DNA of 64,000 bases from JAOSJL01 sp963704035 (lineage in GTDB: Bacteria; Actinomycetota; Acidimicrobiia; IMCC26256; JAOSJL01), in assembly GCA_963704035.1 (NCBI GenBank), contig CAVPGR010000002.1, forward strand, positions 1,116,001-1,180,000, given 5' to 3'. The notes beneath the pieces were generated by a model that saw only the letters and a list, made by a program, of their open reading frames with translations, was not told the origin of the DNA and did no database searches. How positions within the stretch are numbered: the first letter of the stretch is position 1; every line of letters starts with the position of its first letter. Of this stretch, positions 59,620 through 64,000 are shown in pieces. The position numbers and the translations under genes were made by a program.

Positions 59620-61554
59620 TCACCCGCCGTGGCGCCGCGGGTTGAGGAACCCACGGTCGTCGAGAAGTGCGATGATGCGGTCGACGCACGCTTGGACGTC
59701 CTCACCGACCGTGTCGAGGGTGAGGTCGGCGTCGGTGGGCACCTCGTACGGTGCCGACACGCCGGGGAACGAGGAGATCTCGCCCCGGTCAGCCGCCTCG
59801 TACACACCCGAGTCGTCACGCCCGCGGCACACCTCCACGGGTGCGTCGAGATATACGCCTATGAATCGGTCGCTTCCCACGAGGTCGCGGGCCCGTTCCC
59901 GTACTGAAGCTTTGGGAGCCACCAGGGCTGCGATGCAGATGAGCCCCTGGTCGTTGACGAGACGAGCCATCTCTGCGGCACGTCGAACGTTCTCGGATCT
60001 TTCCTCGTATGAGAACCCGAGGTCGCGAGACACGCCTAGGCGCATGTTCTCGCCGTCGAGACGGATCGTGCCGCGGCCACCTTCGAACAATCGTCGCTCC
60101 AGGGCGGTGGCGATGGCCGACTTTCCCGAACCCGTCAGCCCCGTCAGGAAGACCGTCACCGGGCGCTGTCCGTAGCGGGACTCTCTCTCGGTGGGCGTGA
60201 TGGCAGAAGCACTTCGGGTGAGGTGCTCGTCGGGAACGGCTTCCCAAGCGGCTTCATCATCGACGATCATGCCGGCACCGACCGTGGCGTTGGTCAGACG
60301 GTCGACGAGGATGAACGAGCCGGTGTGGTGATGCCGGGCGTAGGGATCGCAGAGAATCGCACGATCGAGCGAGACGGTGCACCGGCCGATCTCGTTGAGC
60401 TCGAGACCGGGCGCGGGTTCGGTGTCGAGGGTGTTGATGTCGACCCGGTACAGCACGGACGACACTGCCCCCGTGCATGTACTGGTCGCCTGGCGCACGA
60501 GGTATTCGCGGCCCGGGACCATCGGGGTCTCGGACATCCACACGACCATGGCGTCGACGTCGTGCGCGCTGCGGGGGCGGTTGCCGCGGTGTACGAGCAT
60601 GTCGCCACGCGAGATATCGAGCTCGTCTGTGAGGGTGAGGGTGACGGCCCTGTCGGGTCCGGCAACGTCGAGGTCGCCGTCGTAGGTGACGATCCGCTCG
60701 ACCGTGGACACCTTCTCCGAAGGGAGCACCATGACCTCATCGCCCGGCCGTACGACTCCCGACGACACGGTTCCGGCGTAGCCGCGGAAGTGGAGGTCGG
60801 GGCGGGTGACCATCTGGACGGGGAAGCGGAGGTCGGCGGCCTCGTCGGCCGGGGCCACCGGCGCGGTCTCGAGGAACTCCATGAGCGGCGGGCCCTGGTA
60901 CCACGGCATGTGATCTCCGCGTTCCACGACGCCGTCACCCTTCAGGGCCGACATGGGGATGAAGGTGGGCTCCGGGATGTCGAGGCGGTCCATGAACTCG
61001 ACGTAGTGATCCGCGATCTCGTCGAACCGCTCCTGCGACCAGTCGACGAGATCCATCTTGTTGATCGCCACGACGATGTGCCGTATGCCGAGTAGTGACG
61101 CGATGTAGGAGTGGCGCTTCGTCTGGCGTAGTACGCCGTGGCGTGCATCGATGAGAATGATCGCCAGTTGGCTCGTGGACGCGCCCGTGACCATGTTGCG
61201 CGTGTACTGCTCGTGGCCCGGCGTGTCGGCGATGATGAACTTGCGCCGGGCGGTGGAGAAGTAGCGGTAGGCGACGTCGATCGTGATGCCCTGTTCACGT
61301 TCGGCCTTGAGGCCGTCCATGAGCAGTGACAGGTCGAGATCGCCCGCCACCGATCCGGCCGTGGTGGAGTCGGCCTCGACAGCAGCCAACTGGTCCTCGT
61401 AGATCATCTTCGAGTCGTGCAGGAGGCGTCCGATGAGCGTCGACTTGCCGTCGTCCACCGAACCGCACGTGAGGAAGCGCAGCAGATCCTTCTGCTCGTG
61501 CTCCTTGAGATACGCGATGATGTCGCTCGCGATGAGTTCTGACTGGTGACTCAT
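59620..61554 (-). CDS. cysNC: Bifunctional sulfate adenylyltransferase large subunit / APS kinase (CysNC)
   Basis: A 644-residue fusion. The CysN GTPase part has GSVDDGKST at residues 31-39, DTPGHEQYTRN, AINKMDLVDW and the C-terminal beta-barrels. The APS kinase (CysC) part starts near residue 460 with VFLTGLTGSGKSAIATALE and has DGENMRLGVSRDLGFS. Together with CysD it makes APS from sulfate and ATP and phosphorylates APS to PAPS. It starts 2 bp after cysD's stop, forming one operon. The fusion is common in actinobacteria. Confidence 0.93.
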   Translation of the reverse strand: MSHQSELIASDIIAYLKEHEQKDLLRFLTCGSVDDGKSTLIGRLLHDSKMIYEDQLAAVEADSTTAGSVAGDLDLSLLMDGLKAEREQGITIDVAYRYFSTARRKFIIADTPGHEQYTRNMVTGASTSQLAIILIDARHGVLRQTKRHSYIASLLGIRHIVVAINKMDLVDWSQERFDEIADHYVEFMDRLDIPEPTFIPMSALKGDGVVERGDHMPWYQGPPLMEFLETAPVAPADEAADLRFPVQMVTRPDLHFRGYAGTVSSGVVRPGDEVMVLPSEKVSTVERIVTYDGDLDVAGPDRAVTLTLTDELDISRGDMLVHRGNRPRSAHDVDAMVVWMSETPMVPGREYLVRQATSTCTGAVSSVLYRVDINTLDTEPAPGLELNEIGRCTVSLDRAILCDPYARHHHTGSFILVDRLTNATVGAGMIVDDEAAWEAVPDEHLTRSASAITPTERESRYGQRPVTVFLTGLTGSGKSAIATALERRLFEGGRGTIRLDGENMRLGVSRDLGFSYEERSENVRRAAEMARLVNDQGLICIAALVAPKASVRERARDLVGSDRFIGVYLDAPVEVCRGRDDSGVYEAADRGEISSFPGVSAPYEVPTDADLTLDTVGEDVQACVDRIIALLDDRGFLNPRRHGG

Positions 61555-61556
61555 CG

Positions 61557-62480
61557 CTAGAAGTAGCCCTCCTTCTTCTTCTCCTCCATCGAGCCCGACT
61601 GGTCGTAGTCGATCACGCGCCCCTCCCGCTCGGAGCGCGTCGCGAGAAGCATCTCCTGGATGATCTCCGGGAGGGTCGTGGCGGTGGATTCGACGGCGCC
61701 CGACAACGGGTAGCAGCCGAGGGTGCGGAATCTGACCGAACGAGTCTCGGGCTCTTCACCGGGCTCGAACCGGAACCGGTCGTCGTCGACCATGATCAGC
61801 GTGCCGTCGCGCTCCACGACGGGACGCGGCGCCGAGTAGTAGAGCGGCACGATCGGGATCTCTTCGAGCCAGATGTACTGCCACACGTCGAGTTCGGTCC
61901 AGTTGCTGAGCGGGAAGACCCGGATCGACTCGCCGTCGTTGACGCGTCCGTTGAAGAGATTCCACAACTCGGGGCGCTGGTTCTTGGGATCCCACCGGTG
62001 CTTTCGGTCGCGAAACGAAAAGACGCGCTCCTTCGCCCGAGATCTCTCTTCGTCGCGGCGCGCTCCCCCGAACGCGGCGTCGAATCCGCCGGCCTCGAGG
62101 GCCTGCTTCAACGCCTGCGTCTTCATGATGTCGGTGTAGTTCTTCGAACCGTGGTCGAAGGGGTTGATCCCCTGCGCCCGTCCTTCCTCGTTGGTGTGGA
62201 CGATGAGGTCGAGACCGAGTTCCTCGGCCGTCCGGTCGCGGAACGTGATCATGTCGCGGAACTTCCACGTGGTGTCGACGTGCAGGAGTGGAAACGGAAT
62301 CGGGGCCGGGGCAAAGGCCTTGCGTGCGAGGTGCAGCATGCACGTCGAGTCCTTGCCGATGGAATACATCATCACCGGCTTCTCGAACTCGGCCACGACC
62401 TCACGGATGATGTGGATCGACTCCGCCTCCAGTTGCTGAAGGTGGGTCATCGAGAGGTCGGTCGTGTCGGTCGTGGTCAT
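61557..62480 (-). CDS. cysD: Sulfate adenylyltransferase small subunit CysD
   Basis: A 307-residue PP-loop ATP pyrophosphatase. SIGKDSTCMLHLARKA near residue 40 is the PP-loop (SxGKDS), LHVDTTWKFRDM and the C-terminal arginine-rich RSEREGRVIDYDQSGSMEEKKKEGYF complete the CysD signature. It adenylylates sulfate with CysN. First gene of the cysD-cysNC operon. Two 10-bp direct repeats lie upstream in its leader. Confidence 0.93.
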   Translation of the reverse strand: MTTTDTTDLSMTHLQQLEAESIHIIREVVAEFEKPVMMYSIGKDSTCMLHLARKAFAPAPIPFPLLHVDTTWKFRDMITFRDRTAEELGLDLIVHTNEEGRAQGINPFDHGSKNYTDIMKTQALKQALEAGGFDAAFGGARRDEERSRAKERVFSFRDRKHRWDPKNQRPELWNLFNGRVNDGESIRVFPLSNWTELDVWQYIWLEEIPIVPLYYSAPRPVVERDGTLIMVDDDRFRFEPGEEPETRSVRFRTLGCYPLSGAVESTATTLPEIIQEMLLATRSEREGRVIDYDQSGSMEEKKKEGYF

Positions 62481-62553
62481 GGTGTCCTCGGGCGCTCACG
62501 AACTGCGATACAGGCCACACGTGCCGTCGTAGATGACAGTGGCCGCCTTCATT

Positions 62554-62579
62554 GTTTCATTCCGCGAGGTTTCATTCCG
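62554..62579 (-). repeat. Direct repeat TTTCATTCCG upstream of cysD
   Basis: GTTTCATTCCG occurs twice with a 15-bp period between cysD (start 62480) and the divergent binding protein (start 62708). On the cysD strand this reads CGGAATGAAAC twice. The spacing of about one and a half helical turns and the position 75-100 bp upstream of cysD are consistent with a regulator site for sulfate assimilation; the binder is unknown. Confidence 0.45.
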
Positions 62580-62620
62580 AGGTCCCATTTCGGTGGCTTC
62601 CCGAACCGACCGACAGGTAG

Positions 62621-62685
62621 TAGGTTGCCCCGCTATAACGCCGGATGTGACCGACGTCACGATAGGTTGATGTCGTAACGCCGGA
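62621..62685. promoter_or_regulatory. Duplicated TAGGTTG...TAACGCCGGA element with an inverted repeat
   Basis: TAGGTTG at 62621 and 62663, and TAACGCCGGA at 62636 and 62676, form two successive element pairs in the leader of the binding protein at 62708. Between them lies the 14-bp inverted repeat GTGACCGACGTCAC (62647-62660). The arrangement suggests a regulated promoter for the transporter gene or the cys operon. Confidence 0.4.
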
Positions 62686-62707
62686 AACACCCGAAAAGGG
62701 CTCACAC

Positions 62708-64000
62708 ATGAACCGGGGGGACGACGTGGGATTCGGTCGACGGGGACGACGGCTCATCGTGGTGGGACTCGCAGTGGCGGTACTCGCCACTGCGTGCGGC
62801 AGTGGCAGCGACGACTCGGGCGGCGGCGAGACCGACGGAGAGCCGCAGGACGGCGGCGAGATCGTGGCCGGGCTCGAAGCCGAGACCGACGGACTGAACC
62901 CGACCACAAACCGCTGGGCTGTCGCGGGTCTCCAGATAGCCGCCGCGGTCTTCGATCCGCTCATGGCCTACAACGACGAAGGCGAGGTTCGCCCCTATCT
63001 CGCCGAGTCGATGGAACCCGTCGAAGGCACCGACTTCACGGAGTGGACCCTGAAGATCCGGCCCGGTATCACGTTCCACGACGGCACACCCGTCGACGCG
63101 GCAGCAGTCAAGCGCAACATCGACGGCCACATCGACTCGATCCTGACCCAGTCGGTTTTCCGTGGCCTCCAGAAGCCCGAGATCGTGGACGACCTCACCC
63201 TGTCGCTGAAGACCGACTTCCCGTGGGCGTCCCTCCCGGCGCTGTTCGTCAACCAGACGGGCTACGTCGCCGCCCCGTCGATGCTCGACGCCGAGGACGG
63301 CGGCGAACAGGCACCGGTCGGTTCCGGACCGTTCAAGCTCGAATCACGCACGGTCGACTCACAGACGGTCGTCGTGAAGAACGAGGACTACTGGCAAGAG
63401 GGTCTCCCCCACCTCGACAAGATCACCTTCCGCATCGTGCCCGACGAGCAGCAGCGCTCCACGGCATTGGCCGCAGGCGACATCGACCTGACCCAGACCG
63501 ACCGTGACGAAGAGGTTGCCGCATTCGAGAGCAACCCCGACATCGAGCTCTTCCTCGCCACTGACGACGAGGAGGAGAACCTCTACCTGAACCAGGACAA
63601 CCCCAACGGTCAACTCGCCGACGAACGGGTCCGCGAGGCGGTGTCGTACGCGGTGGACCGTGAGGGTCACAACGACCTCCTCGGATCGGGTGTCACCGAG
63701 GTCGCCGACAGCGCGTGGGGTCCCGAGTCGAAGTTCTACCCGGGCGACTCCGTCACCCACATCCCGTACGACCCCGAGAAGGCCGAGGAGCTCGTCGACG
63801 AGTACGAGTCCGACACCGGCGAACAGATCGAGCTCGATCTGTTGACGACACCGAACCCCGACAACGCGGCGTCCATGGACTTCATCAAGGAGAACCTCGA
63901 CGCCGTGGGTATCGACTCCACGATCACCAAGATCGAGCAGTCGGAGTTCATCAGCCAGCTCATAGGCGGGACGTACGACATCGCCCTGGTGCGCCAGTTC
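62708..64000 (+). CDS. Oligopeptide-type ABC substrate-binding lipoprotein (partial)
   Basis: An open frame of 431 codons from the ATG at 62708 to the window end, so the C-terminus is missing. LIVVGLAVAVLATACGSGS is the signal with lipobox cysteine; EIVAGLEAETDGLNPTTNRW, LKIRPGITFHDGTPVDAAAVKRNID, VGSGPFKLESR and ADERVREAVSYAVDREG follow in the same order as in the 57965 protein. The two are clear paralogues. Transporter permeases may follow beyond the window. A Shine-Dalgarno (AAAGGG) lies 6 bp upstream. Confidence 0.9.
   Translation, partial: MNRGDDVGFGRRGRRLIVVGLAVAVLATACGSGSDDSGGGETDGEPQDGGEIVAGLEAETDGLNPTTNRWAVAGLQIAAAVFDPLMAYNDEGEVRPYLAESMEPVEGTDFTEWTLKIRPGITFHDGTPVDAAAVKRNIDGHIDSILTQSVFRGLQKPEIVDDLTLSLKTDFPWASLPALFVNQTGYVAAPSMLDAEDGGEQAPVGSGPFKLESRTVDSQTVVVKNEDYWQEGLPHLDKITFRIVPDEQQRSTALAAGDIDLTQTDRDEEVAAFESNPDIELFLATDDEEENLYLNQDNPNGQLADERVREAVSYAVDREGHNDLLGSGVTEVADSAWGPESKFYPGDSVTHIPYDPEKAEELVDEYESDTGEQIELDLLTTPNPDNAASMDFIKENLDAVGIDSTITKIEQSEFISQLIGGTYDIALVRQF

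Overview
The window is GC-rich, densely coded, and has the gene content of an actinobacterium. It carries many acyl-CoA dehydrogenases, short-chain dehydrogenases (SDRs) and SCP2-type thiolases, a Tad/Flp pilus operon, a Liv-type ABC transporter with lipoprotein receptors, and frequent GTG/TTG starts with ATGA/GTGA stop-start overlaps. An Acidimicrobiia-like lineage would fit, but that placement is inference; no rRNA or phylogenetic marker is present. At least nine well-conserved genes are split by single-base frameshifts that read as indels, mostly near short homopolymers. The sequence probably contains uncorrected indel errors, so I annotate these as frameshifted genes rather than decayed ones.

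Region 1 (1-16 kb) is an acyl-CoA catabolic cluster. Its gene content matches the mycobacterial KstR2 regulon (Rv3548c-Rv3565), which degrades the last two steroid rings (HIP pathway): echA20, ipdA, ipdB, ipdC and fadE31-like genes in one minus-strand run; fadE30 and ipdF in a second; an Rv3549c-like SDR; and an Rv3548c-like SDR, a hydratase and a thiolase-like gene on the plus strand. A TetR gene sits beside a perfect 14-bp palindrome that recurs between the two divergent operons at about 11.1 kb.

Region 2 (16-24 kb) is a Tad pilus operon on the minus strand (cpaB/SAF, cpaE, cpaF, tadB, tadC, a small Flp-like pilin, two TadE-like proteins, a TadG-like protein). It is followed by a BldC/excisionase-type regulator, an unknown protein and tRNA-Cys. 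Region 3 (24-32 kb) has an ABC exporter pair, three secreted lipoproteins and a membrane GGDEF-EAL protein.

Region 4 (32-48 kb) returns to acyl-CoA chemistry. The standout is an 859-residue fusion of an HMG-CoA-synthase-like domain, a DUF35 zinc-ribbon/OB domain and an SCP2-type thiolase. Near it are a heme-oxygenase-fold (PqqC/TenA-like) enzyme divergent from an aldehyde dehydrogenase, an acyl-CoA dehydrogenase with a FadD17-like ligase, an ECF sigma factor coupled to an O6-alkylguanine-DNA alkyltransferase, a separate DUF35-thiolase pair, an adenine deaminase coupled to an acyl-CoA dehydrogenase, a tandem array of perfect hairpins between convergent genes, and a second SDR/TetR pair.

Region 5 (48-55 kb) is a livHMGF transporter followed by two tandem copies of its substrate-binding lipoprotein gene, created by an exact 1445-bp duplication that includes the promoter. 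Region 6 (55-64 kb) holds two alpha/beta hydrolases, an ArfB-type peptidyl-tRNA hydrolase, the sulfate-activation genes cysD and cysNC, and two related oligopeptide-type binding lipoproteins; the second runs off the window end.
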